Source: Sipunculus nudus
Lineage: Eukaryota > Annelida > Sipuncula > Golfingiida > Sipunculidae
Direction of reading: 5' to 3'
Assembly (NCBI GenBank): GCA_026874595.1
Contig: CM049318.1
Coordinates: forward strand, 29,695,956 to 29,759,955
Length of the DNA: 64,000 nucleotides
The translations under genes were made by a program, and so were the position numbers. The first letter of the stretch is position 1. Each line of letters begins with the position of its first letter. Under the pieces are notes generated by a model. That model was not told the origin of the DNA, searched no databases, and saw only the letters and a list, made by a program, of their open reading frames with translations. Shown here one piece after another: positions 48,676 through 61,500 of this stretch.

Positions 48676-49640
48676 TTTCTTAGGTAAGAAGGAGGAGATT
48701 ATGATACAGGCAGGACCATAATGGATTATAGGGAGTTTATGTTGGTATGGCATCAGATGAAGTATTAATAGTAAAACTATAGTGTTTTGTAGTTGTATTT
48801 TTGTATGTTTGTGTCTGAATTATGAGAATGAAAGCGAGGTAGTTAATGTTTAAGTTAGTACTTTGCAATGATGCAACAAATATATTCTAATTATGAGTTG
48901 TCTCAATGATATTAACTGATTATGTGTGTAAGCTGACACTGTATAAATGAATTTATAATAATAGTCAACGCAAAGTGCTGTGTTAATTCAAACAACAATG
49001 TTGTTCTTTATTTCTTTTAAACTATATTTATCGCAATTTTAGAAGTTTTCATCCTATATCCCTGATTTCAAAAGTGCTAGAATATAGTACATAGTGTTTA
49101 CTGTATAATAATTTTAGGTTTACACTTTACAAATGTACTTAGCTTATCAATTTCATATAGTATTGATTTTTTACGAGCCAATGTTTATCAGCTGAATAAT
49201 TATATGCACAAGATACATACTTATTTATTAAAGGGTGTGCTATCATGATTCTTTAGGTCTTTAGTGAAAAGTGATGCTCTAATGTATTAAAATATTTTAA
49301 AGTAAATTTATAACAATTCTGTAAGTTCTAGATCTTTGCAAGTGCTTGAATATAATATCTGTGACAGTGCTTCAATGTAGTTAAAACTATTTTTCTGTGA
49401 GATTTATGTATATTTATGTATTAATGTGTGTCTGCCTCATGATTGTGAATTATGACTATTAAAATGGTTTCGTTCAGTGTTAAGGGTGCCCAATCACCTA
49501 TAAAGCATGTTGAATTTACATGAAAAATAGCTTCCTCCCTTTAAAATAATTGTATTACATGTTCCCCCTGCCCTGAGACCATTTGCCTAAAAACATTGGA
49601 CTGGGCGCGATCGAAGGTGTCAACAAGAACATAGTGCGTT
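48676..49640. other. region without a recognised gene
   Basis: AT-rich, with no repeat or coding signal that I can name. Confidence 0.5.
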
Positions 49641-50400
49641 GAACTCTGGAAATAACTGAGCCACGGCTTTCTCAGGAGAACTTTTGAGAAACCCTCAGAA
49701 TGTCAAGTAAGAAGATTCTATGTCAAATGGTTATGAATTGTGCCCTGCTTTGGTATCAAATTTTCAATTATTCTGGGGTGAGCTTATAAGCCCCAAAGCA
49801 AGGAGAATATATGTAACTGAGACCTAATTTCTAGTTTGCAAGGAGAGTTTTTCATCAACCTCCCTGGATGTCAAGTAAGAAGATTCAAGGACCAACGGTT
49901 ACGATTTGTGCCCTGTTAACGGATGACCACATATTTAAAGGTGTCAAAATAGAGAAAAAATGTGTTAAAATTAGAAAAAAAAATACAAGTGGCGCCACCA
50001 GTCTGCAGGAAATGATGAAACACTCCATGTTCAATATGCATGCAAAGAATCATGGTGATCAATGCATTAGTTGTTCAGATACTGGTGCTTTTGTATCAAA
50101 TTTTTAATATTCTGGGGGTGCTTCTGACCTGGGCATAGCTCATAGGATATGGACAACAGTGACCTAGTTTCAGGTTTCAAAGGAGACTTTTCATGGACTT
50201 CCCAGGATGTCAAGTAAAATATTCTAGTTCAAGTAGTTATGATTTGTGCCCTGTTGACAGATGACTGCATCTTTAAATAAACAGTTGAAACACTCCATGA
50301 TGAAGATGCATGCACAGAATCATGGTGATCAATGCATTAGTGTTCAGATACTGGATCTTTTGTATCACATTTTTTTATTATTCGGGGGGGGGGGGGGGGT
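49640..50400. repeat. two to three direct repeats of about 330 bp
   Basis: Repeated in order: 'gatgtcaagtaa', 'gatttgtgccctgtt', 'gaaacactccatg', 'atggtgatcaatgcattag' and 'gttcagatactgg'. Full copies begin near 49830 and 50175 and a partial one near 49650. A related piece lies at 61500-61640. Confidence 0.8.
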
Positions 50401-50689
50401 TATTATTCCTCATGACCTCAGATTCAATAAAGTTCTTACATAAGTAAGTAAAGTATAAAATCCATGTCAACCCAAACTGGAGTTACCATCCAGAAACAAA
50501 TTTTTGGAAGGACAAACATGGTGATTACTGTAGGGCAGCCAGATGAAACCAAAGTTACTGTAATTATTGACCTGATTGTGTCAATACATTTTTTATTTTC
50601 AAAATAAAAGAAATGCATTAAAAACAAAAAAAAAAATACAGGTGGCAACACCTGTCCTCAGTAGAGGAAGAAACAGTAAAGATAAACAT

Positions 50690-51385
50690 CTCTCAGCTGA
50701 GTTTTGGAAAATTATTTCTTTGGGGTTTTTTTCATATATATTAGCATTTGTAAAACTAAGAGGAAAAGGCCCTGCTAAGATGAAACCTTATAAATTATAG
50801 AATATGGACATGAGCAAAGCATAATAATAAACATTAATTTATCAACTGAGATAAAATGCTGTAAAAATTTGGTATAAATTGCATATGCACTGTTTAATAA
50901 ATGAAACTTGAGGCTTGAAACCATTAAATGATGCAACAAGGAATAAATATGCCTAAGTGTTATATGAAAGGATACAGTTCATAGACAAACAATTAAGGGA
51001 CCCATGGGTCACATCACTCAGCTGAATTTTGGAAAATATTACCAAATGCAAAATAAATTTTGGTTTTTGATATATATATTAGCAGTTGATAAGCTATGAG
51101 TAAATGGCCCTGCTAAAATGAAACTTTTTTTTAAAAAAAATTACAGAATAACTGACTTGAGCCAAAGTTTAATAATAAACATTAATATATCAACTGAGAT
51201 AAATTGCTGTAAAAATTTAAATGAGCATGAACAAAATTTAATAAGTATGTTTAAACAAGCCAATTAGGTATATATAAATCGCATTTGCACTGTGTTATAA
51301 ACAAAACTGTTTAATGATGCAATAAGGCAAACATGGGCCTAAATGTTATATGAAAGGATACATTTCATAAACGAAAGATGTGTGA
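50690..51385. repeat. tandem duplication, about 330-bp unit
   Basis: 50690-50990 and 51015-51385 share 'ctcagctga.ttttggaaaat', 'aataataaacattaat', 'atatcaactgagataaa' and 'gttatatgaaaggatac'. Confidence 0.75.
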
Positions 51386-51803
51386 ATTTTATTAAATTTT
51401 ATTTATCTTATTAAGGTTTCAATAGTTAAATAAATGGCAATATGAGCTAAAAATTAATACCACGAATATTTGCCCAATATTTCTGATTTACAGTGTTATT
51501 CATATCAAAGCCCTGCCAACTTAATATATTAGAGCTATGAATGAAGTGCTACAAAGTATTTATATCTTATTTAATCTTAAATGTCAATGATCACTCACAC
51601 TAGATCCAAATATTTTATCACATTTGAATGTTAGGATTCAAATCCTGAATTTTTTTAAAATTCAAAATTGGTCAAGTTTCAACAAAAAATTGAATTTAGC
51701 ATTGAAATTGAGTCATCTTCTTTATAATCCTGCTGGTTGCTCAAAAAATGTGATATTTTAAGATTTGTCTTGTTTATTGAACAGGCATGTCAACAGGATA
51801 GGG

Positions 51804-51804
<1 letters not shown>

Positions 51805-51837
<33 letters not shown>
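51805..51837. repeat. (GA)n microsatellite
   Basis: About 33 bp of GA repeats. It is the only long non-AT dinucleotide tract here apart from the short TG tract at 3969. Confidence 0.93.
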
Positions 51838-51840
<3 letters not shown>

Positions 51841-52389
51841 CTCTTTGTGGTAGTTACTCCAGACAGCCTGATCAAGACAGATGAGCTGAGGAGTGAAGCA
51901 GTTACATAAAACTGCATACCACTGGCTTGATGTAAACAAATGACCCATGGGTCATGGCACTTAGCTTTTATTTTTGATCATAAGATATGATTTGGAAGAA
52001 GGATAAGACAAATGTTAGTTTTGTGTTGTAATATATGCTGATTTATAAGGATGATGGCATTTAAATGAAGTTATGTAAAGATCTTGATAAAATCCTTGGA
52101 GAGGGAAGAGGGCTGGTGTCATTTATATTATTTACATTTGGAAAAAGAGTGCTATTGTCACACATGTTTTGACTTGGCCTAATAATTTTATCTACATTGC
52201 AGCAGAAGTATGGAAAAAAAAAATGTCCACTATAAGTCATGTTAACTATCATGCTTTTAACAACGTCCGAGTTTACAGTTATTCAATAATTACAGGTTAC
52301 CTATGCCCAAGAGTAGCACTAGCACAAATGATATAAGAGTTTAACTATTTATTAAAAACTAGAATACGGGTAGTCGACAAGTGACTATG

Positions 52390-52980
52390 TGTATCCGCCA
52401 AAATCAGAGTAGGACGGGTTAAGTGGCGCATGGATTGAGTGGCAAATTTAAGGGGAAATAGAGTTACATGTATTACATATTAGAATGGATGTCTGCCATG
52501 TAAACATGATTGTAGGTGGTGCCACCTGTTATTTGAACGAGAAACTATCCAGGATGTATACGCATGCCGAATTCCAGGTGAATTAGTCAAACAACTGCAG
52601 AGATATGAGTGATTTTAACCCAAGGCAGATGAACAGATGGACACTGTGCAAACATGGTTGCAGGTGGCGCCACTATTTTTTGTGTATGTTATAAAGCTAT
52701 CCAAGCCCTACATTTGTACAAAATTTTTTTTCCTGATCGGTCAAACGGTTCCCGAGATATGTGGGTTTATGTGTGGAAACAAACGGAAGCTGGGCAGAGA
52801 GGAAAGGTCAGAGGTCAAGGCCAATTGGTTAGGCACCAGTTCACTTGTGACCCGATAATTGGTGCAAGTTTTGGAAAAATCTGTCCAATAGTCTCACAGT
52901 AGTTCTCCGGAAACAAATGTGGCGGCGGCAGAACCCGGTCAAAAACATAGTATTCACAAAACTTTGTTTTGGCGGATACA
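52390..52980. mobile_element. 591-bp element bounded by 14-bp inverted repeats
   Basis: TGTATCCGCCAAAA at 52390-52403 and its exact reverse complement at 52967-52980. Two GGTGGYGCCAC motifs lie inside (52513-52529, 52661-52674). It sits inside the surrounding interspersed repeat: sequence just after it ('ctaatttctggcatg') continues the unit whose second copy at about 53535 has no insertion. No target duplication was identified. Confidence 0.6.
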
Positions 52981-53879
52981 ATTATATAATAAAGATCTAA
53001 TTTCTGGCATGTTCATAGGAACTATATAGTGGAATATTTATGGCAAATATGAGGAAAACCAGATAAGTGGTTTTGATATTAGGCAGTCCTGAAGTGTGAA
53101 AATAGGTCTTTAATAAAAAATTGAGGTTTTTCCTTAATTTCTCAAAGGAACAAAGTTGCAAAGACCCAGTTTTCAGCTTGGTAGTAGATCTTGAGGACAT
53201 CTAGTATTATGCAGAATTTTGGATTCCTAGGTCTTACGGTTTCAAAACGTGCAACATCTATGGACGGACAGACGGACGGTCATACAGTGGACCACGACTA
53301 TAGCTCAGATGACTAACAGTCAGCTGAGCTAAAAAAACATTTCATGGCCAAGGTTGATTTTTATATTTATGCAAATAAATTAAAAATATTGCAAAATTCA
53401 GTTTTAATAAAGTCATTTCCTTGAAAAAAAGTCTCTAGCTTCAGCAATTTTCATGGTTAGTGAGTAAATATATTTCCTGATTTTTTTACAAAGTGCATTA
53501 TGTGTGGGCCCATGACTTAAAAAAAATAAAGCAATACTGACATAATATCTGGTATGATTAGAGGAAATATATAGAGGAACATGAAATATGATCAAAAACA
53601 GATCAGTGGTTTTTATATCAGGCAGCCTTGAATTAAGTGCAACAATGGGTTTTTAATGGAAAAATGAGGTTTTTCCTTAATATCTCATAGGAATGAATGT
53701 CATAGTGACTCGATATTGGATATGGTAGGAGATTTTTTAGACATCTAACTGTATGCCAAATTTTTGATTCATAGGTCCAAGAGTTTTAAATTATGCCGTG
53801 TTCATGGCCAGATGGCCAGACAGATGGACAAGGGACCATGACTATAGCTCAGATGACTAACAGTCAGCTGAGCTAAAAA

Positions 53880-54180
53880 TGTGTGTATGTAATCAAGTTT
53901 TCAATATTTAAATATAAGGCCATATGAGCGAAAAAATTAATCCCATATTCCTGATTAACTAAGAAAATAATAGTTTTATTCATATCAAGGGCCAGTCAAC
54001 CTTAAGAGAAATGAATGAAATGTAAATAAAGAATTATCTCTCACTAAATCTTAAAATATGACGGTGAGCACTTACATAAGTTTCTAATATTTTATCACAT
54101 TTGAATATTAGGATTCAAATCCTGCAAATTTTTCAAGTCTCAACAAAAATTTATACAGAAATTATAAGAATATTCATCTT
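53880..54180. repeat. second copy of the block at 51410-51780
   Basis: Shared blocks include 'ttattcatatcaa', 'atttgaat.ttaggattcaaatcctg' and 'gtttattgaac'. The two copies flank the 3' ends described above. Confidence 0.65.
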
Positions 54181-56920
54181 GTTTATTAGTCCTGTGTATT
54201 GAACGGGTGTGTTGGGGGAGGAGAAGTACCAAGCATGTGCGAAAATGTTCAGTTTTAACCCGGCACATTGGTAAAACCCTTGGCATGTTTGTTGAATTTA
54301 TGACGGCATGAATACAAGCATGGCTCGTACAGGTTACAATAGGCAGGCAGCTTGCATACAATACAGGAAATGACCCGTGTCCATGGAGACAGTGTTTCAG
54401 TTTGGGTTGTGAGCTCACATGTATACTACTGTTTTAATTCATCATTCTTAGCATGATATTGAGATTATGGGCAGAACGTTTACCACAATATGAATGCAAC
54501 CTGATGCAAGACCACTGCGATGCATTCCTTGATATTACTTGTATCACAACTCGAGTAGGCTTACCAGCCCAATTATCCAATTGCCTACTGAGGCTGGTTG
54601 TCACGGCTAGGAAAATGATGGCAACCACTAATTTGCATCTTAGAGAATTTTATGCAATAAAAGTGTCAATGTACACAATCTCTGATATAATACTGCTGAG
54701 TAAGATATTCTTCCTTAGGTCCTGAAACTGCAAAAATATTTTATCCAGACATGAATGTATGGTTCCCCTGTCATACTGCTGGACAAAAACATTGTACCCT
54801 AGAAGGTATCAATTTTTTTTTTTTTTTTTTTTGGGGGGGGGGGACCTGATCTATTCTGTTGCACTGATATTGTAGTAATTAGATATTCAACCATGATACA
54901 GAGGGATTGACCAATACTCTCGGTTAGTAGATGTTGTTAGAAAGTATACTAAAACAGCTAATGATCGGTCTGGTTTATGTTAAGTGGTGAGGTATTTGCT
55001 TCTTCAAAAGCACATGCAAAAAGAATCACATATCATGCACCCTGGCTTGTGGAAACTGTGGGGGCTCTAGCTGAATATGAGGTTGCCAGTGGTCAGGGAA
55101 AGGAAAGGGAAAATATTATGTTTTCAAGGGCAGGGAAATGTCATGGAATTTCAAAAAAAGTAATTGGATTTTCTGATGATTGTATGCAAGGGAGAAGTCG
55201 GAATTTTAATGGCTTATATGGCAACTGCAGTTGATTATCCAACAGGAAGACCTTTTCATCTCATGAGCCAGGATTCAATAATTTCATACTACATTTTCAT
55301 TTTCCTGTCAAATATTGTTGTGTTATGTAAGTAGATTAAATCTTAAATCCCTTTGATTTTTGAACATACATATTGACTGATGATGCAGAGCATGGATACA
55401 CAAAATGTATGCATATAGCACCAACCATCAATGAAGGGTCACCTGTTTCTTAGCAGTAATATAGAACTAATATTTAGTACTAGTAAAACATTTTATGCAA
55501 GGACATGAATTTGACCAGGTAACAAACTAGAAAGGCAGAACACAGTGCAGTTACACTGATCCATAGAAGTCATTCGTTGTTATTGTATGATAAATTTATA
55601 AACATGATTTATGCTAGATAACAAAGTGAATCTTTTTTTAAATGATACACTGTCATTCCAAATTTCTAGTTTCAGATTGCTTTGCTTTACAGTTACAATT
55701 TTCAAATAAACATTTGGTTTGTGTTAGCAGTGGAATGACATTTCCTAGAGGGAATTTAAATTTTGTTGGTTAGTTTATCCCTGAAAATCAACTAAAAGTC
55801 CAGGAACAGTCAGGTAAAAGTCCAAGATTTTTTTCAGAGTTGACTGCTGGCAACCCTGTGAATAACTCACACAGACACTTTGTGATAAGAATCGAAAGAG
55901 GATGTCTAATTTAAATTGTAATCATTACACATCTGCATGATTTTACTGATATGGTGATTAAAACAAGGGACCTGTTGGTCATTGTGCTATGCTAAAAATG
56001 ACCTTAAAGGAAAAACTAAAATAAAACTAATGGAGATAAAGTCTGAGAGGAAAAGGTAGTATAAGGTGGGTATTGGTTAATATGATAGATTTGTACTGAC
56101 AAGTAAGAAAATTGTTGCAAATAATACTATGTGATCTGACCATGTGTCTTCTAATGATGAAACTGAAACATTGTAAGCAGTTTTAAACATAAGATACATA
56201 CCAACACCATGATCAGTGGTTGACTCCTTGATAAGTTGTTGACAGCTCAGCAGGTGACACGTGTGTTCAATTAAATTCTAATTTTTTTCTACACCTTTTT
56301 TTTCAGTTTTATATATTTTTTTTCAAATAACTAACAGCCCCAGTCCCCAGATGCAAGGTAGGGGTTTTCAATGGCGCTAAATGGTGGGAGTTACAACATC
56401 TCTGAATATACTTATGGGATATAAAATTTAATTCAACAGTTAGTACAGGAAAAACAGTTGATCCATGATTACTGAATATAAAAATGGGTAGACTGACAGG
56501 GGAGACAAACAAGGCTGATCACTTTATTTCAAATTTGTCTGAGGCAGGAAAATAATGAATGTGCATTAGATCCTCACTTATTACTTTATCAATTTTCTTT
56601 GTTTCATCATTTTGATTTTCGTACATTTGCAATATAACATATATATCTGGATCTATAAGTCAATTCAAATTTCTCAATATCATCATCATTTATCCTTAAT
56701 TTTGGTAATATAACATCACATTATGTACACAGGTGGATTTAATTTTATTTTGAATGTTAACTTGGTTAAATTATTCAAGGGGAAATTAGTTTCTTTAAAG
56801 TGCCACAATAGCACAACATGGCATCTTGTGGATTACATTTGCGATGAAATAACTTTAGTTTTGGAAATACAGTTCAAACAATAACAACTAGAAAACACAC
56901 ACTCACAGTCACAAAATTGT
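54180..56920. other. region without a recognised gene
   Basis: Open frames of 60-92 codons occur on both strands (for example 54434-54628 and 54977-55234) but none shows a known motif. A T/G homopolymer run lies at 54818-54842. A worn repeat start (AGGGACCTGTTGGTCATTG) is at 55967. Confidence 0.5.
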
Positions 56921-56939
56921 TCAAAAACACTTTGTGCAG

Positions 56940-57390
56940 GCTTAATCAGAGAACCTAATCTGCTGAACTCTGACCTCATGAAATATGCTTGAATTTTTAT
57001 GAGAATGAAATTCAAGTGGGAAACTCTATTAGTGTTTATGTTTATAGTGTTTCATGAAAATCCATAAGAATTTTGGTAAGTCACAATGGTGCCACCAAAG
57101 TTTGGTGTCCTAATTAAATATGCGTGGATTTGGCTGGGAATAAAAATTAGGTGAGATATTTAATTGATTAATATTTCTGCTGAGATTGACAAAAATCCAT
57201 CATATTCCTACTAAGTTATCACGGCAACCCTTCAAAATAGCTCTGTGACCTCTGACCTCATTAAATATGTGGCCGGGGATTTGCCTTTAATCAAACTCGG
57301 GTGAGATAATCTATTGGTAAATAGTTATGGTTAGTTTCTTGAAAATCCATCAAAGCCCTTGTCAGTTTTCGTGCTATTCCAATAATCCCA
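56940..57390. repeat. three degenerate units of about 150 bp
   Basis: Each has 'attaaatatg' or a variant, 'aaaattaggtgaga' or a variant, 'gaaaatccat' and a closing 'ttggtaagtcac' or 'taagttatcac'. They look like the worn core of a HINE-type element. Confidence 0.5.
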
Positions 57391-58324
57391 GGAAAACTTT
57401 TTAGTGTCACATATGAAATGTAAAAATTTTGTATAAAAAGATTTTAAAAATAAAAAAATCATTCAAGTATGACCAAAACCTTATCAGCTCTAGAAACCCA
57501 TACGATGCACCTGCTACAACAATTAGGAGTAGATCTGAGTAAAAATTGAGATATCTTAGGAATAAAAAAATAAAAGGTAAGGTTCTCAAGCACCGCCCGC
57601 GTCAATTTTAATACCTGGCATCAAACATTTTTATTGCTTGCCGGAAATCTTCAATTTCGGCAAGCATGTTCGTCAGTTGCGTATGTCTGTTTGTCTGTTT
57701 GTCTCATTGGATGTTTGTTGCTTGCCGGAAATCTTCGATTTCGGCAAGCATGTTCATCAGTTGCGTATGTCTGTCTGTTTGTCTGTCATCTCTCTACAGG
57801 TCTCAATTTTGCACCAATCACTTTCAAACTTACACACTTTATAGATAATCAAAAATGCAAGAAGCCTATTGTTTTTGGTCAATATAGGTCAAAGGTCAAG
57901 GTCACGACAGGTATGGTTAACGGTTTTTGCACTATAACTTCGCCATAAATAGGCTTATCCAATAGCTCATTTTTTTCGTCATCACCTGGCCTTTCTTTTG
58001 ACATGTAGCTTACTTAAATTTGCCGTTACCATGGTTATATTTTTTGGGCAAAAATCATGGAAATTGGAAATAACACGACCATTTTTTGTAACTCAATTTT
58101 TAAGCTACAGACGTCTGGTTGTGGTCATTATGTACCTTATAGGCAGCTTGACATGATAAAACTGAAAGTCTCGCCAAATCTTGCACCCTTTCTTGTCAAA
58201 CGAGAGTCTTTGAGACTTCATTAAATATGACCTACAGGTTCCATTTTTTTAACAATGGCTTTGAAATTGATATATTTTGCGTTATTTATCAATATCTCGA
58301 AATCCGTTTTTCATTTTTTGGAAA

Positions 58325-58344
58325 TAGCCACCAGGGGGCGTGGT
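58325..58344 (+). promoter_or_regulatory. CTCF-like motif inside the HINE-like element
   Basis: TAGCCACCAGGGGGCGTGGT is close to the CTCF core. It lies in the left part of a repeat, so if functional it could be spread by the element. Confidence 0.35.
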
Positions 58345-58614
58345 ACCTGAAACACTGTAACATATCATTTTTCTGCAATATCTAAAATAATTTTAAACAT
58401 GGCACAATTTTTATCGTTGTATCTTAAACTAGGAACATTGGCTTATTCCTCCGCACATGTAGCTTTGTGCTGCCGTTACCATGGTTACCAAATTTGTGGG
58501 TTAAACTTGACGATCAGAAAATATGCAGTTTTTGGCTTCTATCTCAGTTAATATTTATGTTTCAAGGGTCTAGTTTTTTGCATAAGGCTGCTTCCCCTTG
58601 GTTCTAAGTCATTC

Positions 58615-59720
58615 AATTGCAAGTCTCGTCAAATTTCGCTCGGTCAAACGAGAAAAAACGAGATTTCACGGAAATGCTTATAACTCGGCGACTTTTACAG
58701 CTACACAGGTCTAGTTTTTGGCATTTCATAACATATGACCTGCTTGACATGCCAGAAAAGAAATCAGGCCAAATCTCGCACCATATCTCGTCAAGCGAGA
58801 AAAAAACGAGATATCATGGAAATGCTTATAACTAGGCGACTTTTACAGCTACTCAGGTCTAGTTTTTGGCATTTGGTAACACTTGGCCAACTTGACATAG
58901 TAAAACTGCGATACTTGGCGAAATCTCCCACTATATCTGGTCAAATGTGGAAAAACGAGATTTCACAGAAATGCATATAAGTCGGCGACTTTCATGGCTA
59001 GACAGGTATAGTTTTTGGCATTCATTAACATTTGGACGGCTTGACATGACAAACCTGCAAGACTGGCCAAATCTCGCACCATATCTCGTCAAACGATAAA
59101 AAAGGAGATTTCACAGAAATGCTAATAACTCGGCGACTTTTACAGCTAGACAGATGTAGTTTTCGCCATTTCATAACATTTAGAGAGTTTGATATGACAA
59201 ATCTACAAGACTGGCCAAATCCTGCACCATATCTCGTCAAACGAGAAAACACGAGAGTACACGGAAATGCTTATAACTCGGCGACTTTTACAGCTAGACG
59301 GATCTAGTTTTCGCCATTTCGTAACGTTTGGCCGTCTTGACATAATAAAACTGCTCGTCTTGCCAAATCTCGTACTATATCTCGTCAAGCGAGAAAAAAA
59401 CATGATTTCAAGTAAATGCTGATAACACGGCGACTTTTGCAGCTAGACAGTTCTAGTTTCCGGCATTTTGTAATATTTGACAAACCTGACATGACAAAAC
59501 TGGAAATCTCGCCAAAGCTCGCACCATTTCCCGTCAAACGAGAAAACACGGGATTTCATGCAAATGCTTATAACTCAGCGGCTTTTATAGCTAGACAGGT
59601 CTAGTTTTCGGCATTTCATATCATTTGGCCAGCTTGACATGACAAACCTGAAAACGTCTCACTGCTTCTTGTCAAACGAGATTAACGGGATTTCATGAAA
59701 AAATTTTGAACTTGGTCCCT
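58615..59720 (+). repeat. seven tandem units of about 148 bp
   Basis: 'aaatgcttataactcggcgacttt' or close variants recur at about 58672, 58820, 58969, 59116, 59265, 59413 and 59563. Each is followed by 'cagctaracaggtctagttttcggcattt'-like sequence and a 'gccaaatctcgcac' block. Confidence 0.9.
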
Positions 59721-60129
59721 TTTACACTAGAAAGATATGCAGCTGTTAAAGGTCAGCATGCATAAATAAACATATTATCCGTTTCTGCTGCCCCCACAAT
59801 GTTGCTCATTCATATGAGTGTTACTACATGCACTCTCTGTCTATCTGTCTGTATCATTTCCATTTCCGGCAAGCGCGTGACCTCTGGTCATCTTGTTTTG
59901 ATTTTCATCTTTCAAGAAATTAAAATAATACAATTTTGATACAATTTCCTTTGTTATGTAGTGCTTTTACCTGTTTAGCAAAAACACCCTGTTATTTTCA
60001 TACTTTTCCATGGTCATATGACATTTTCACTGAAACATACAATAAATGGTAAAAGAAAAGAACGCCCACCTGCAGTGATTTCTAAAAAAAAAGAGCCTGA
60101 GAACCATTCCTTTTTATTTTGTTGGCCTT

Positions 60130-61500
60130 ATTTAGATATTTTATGTCGAATAAAATTGTCACGGATAGACAGAGCTGAACACTATACCTGATATGAAATG
60201 CATCACTCAGAAGCACCCTACTGTTGCAGTTAATCTCAAATCATATCTCATCCCACCCCCACAGCAATATCCCGGCCATATACATCAAGTGTAATGGAAT
60301 AATTATCCCCTGGAAGTGGGGTATGCAGGCAATGCTGTATTAAATGAGTTCCAGTGACCAACAGTGGGCTGCTTAGAACTAAGTTAACAATGCAAGTGAA
60401 TACAATAGAGCCCCCCAAAAAAAATCAAGAAAGAGCCCTGTTTCTGAGCTTAATTATTAAATTTCATATTTTAACAGATAAAACCCTTATGTGTACCTTC
60501 TGTCAAAAGCAAACCAGCAGTGTGTTTACAGGAATAAAATGTGCCATGGTCAAAGTTGTGCAAAATGGAAGGTGCTGATCGCACACTTATATATGCTATA
60601 AACTTGAAGAATTTACAATATTTTGATCTAATTTCTTTCATACAATTAAATCTTGATTAAATAAAGTGTCTCAAATTTTGGATTCGTAAGTCTAATTTCC
60701 AAATGTGCCAGTCTAATGAACAGACAGACAGACGCACAGATGACATACAATTCATCATAACTATAGCTCAGATGACATTAAGTCATCTGAATTAAAAATT
60801 GTAATGTATATCAACAGTTTTTACAATGTTAATGTTTTATAGAGATCTTTGGTTATTTTTATCATTTTCAACTTGAATAGTGTTGCACATGATGTCCCTT
60901 GAATTCACTGATTTTTTAGATCTATACTATTGTATATTGTAGTTAATGAAATACACTATTTCAAAACATCTTGAACAGGAATAAGCATGATGATAACCAA
61001 GAGATGAGATCATTCATACAACTCCATTTGAATGCTGATGTATAGTGAAATAAAGGTATTTTCTGCCTGGACAAGTGTGATGATTTTTAAACTTTCCCAA
61101 CACACTATTGCATAAAACTTTTTTTTACATTAAGGCCATAACCAGGAATCAAAATGAGGTGATTTTGCTTTTGTTGCATTTTGCGTGAGGTTTACCACAC
61201 ATTTCAGGTATTTGCCTGTCACTAAAATGTTTATCCCATTTGAGAAAACAATATGCAATACTTCAGAATTCACAAGAAATCCTATAGAGCCACATATTTG
61301 ACATGAATTTCAAGGTCATCAGTTTTAAAACTCCTGCCAAAACTTAGAGAAAAAAATTGTATCAAACATGATTTAAAATTAAACTATACTTCAAACGACA
61401 TGGTGTTAATAAGGTAATCAACAGATAATCATAGTGCTTCAAGGCATATTTTTGCTGTGAAGCTCACAGAATATTGATCATGTAAAACAGTTTTGACCTA
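60130..61500. other. region without a recognised gene
   Basis: Holds a 3' end of the TATAGCTCAGATGAC family at 60760-60800 and otherwise AT-rich sequence with no coding signal. Confidence 0.5.

Larger units (their letters stand above)
50998..53880 (+). mobile_element. bivalve-type interspersed element(s) with GGACCCATGGGTCAC start
   Basis: Starts near GGGACCCATGGGTCACATCA (50999) with a second, altered start at 51926. Ends TATAGCTCAGATGACTAAC and then AGTCAGCTGAGCTAAAAA at 53305-53337 and again at 53847-53879. The 3' end forms a TAGCTCAG...CTGAGCTA hairpin. The last 540 bp or so are duplicated (about 53000-53337 and 53550-53879). Further 3' ends occur at 60760-60800 and 61670-61710. No coding capacity was seen, so I read it as a non-autonomous family. 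Confidence 0.55.
57634..59896 (+). mobile_element. HINE-like element nested in the Harbinger-like element
   Basis: Starts with a hairpin GCTTGCCG...CGGCAAGC (57636-57665), repeated at about 57719-57749 as part of an 88-bp direct duplication. It ends with TTCCGGCAAGC and the hairpin TGACCTCTGGTCA (59878-59890). The core is an array of about 148-bp repeats. The plan matches the element at 16117-18257, but the sequence is different. Confidence 0.6.
57559..60127. mobile_element. Harbinger-like element, third member, 2.57 kb, with nested element
   Basis: Left end GGAATAAAAAAATAAAAGG followed by GGTTCTC. The right end reads GAGCCTGAGAACC and finishes GGCC. Flanked by TTA at 57556-57558 and 60128-60130. 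Compared with 6730-7066 it is inverted and much longer, because a HINE-like element with tandem repeats fills the middle. No transposase frame. Confidence 0.7.

Noticed and set aside
48393-48753. Several overlapping frames on both strands
   Set aside because: They are read through the homopolymer-rich hAT-like element and its flanks, with Pro- and Lys-rich translations caused by C and T runs.
52637-52902. Overlapping open frames of 73-82 codons
   Set aside because: They lie inside the 591-bp inverted-repeat element, overlap in two frames and show no known motif.
58617-59604. Repeated frames reading MLITRRLLQL
   Set aside because: They are translations of the 148-bp tandem units and repeat with the same period.
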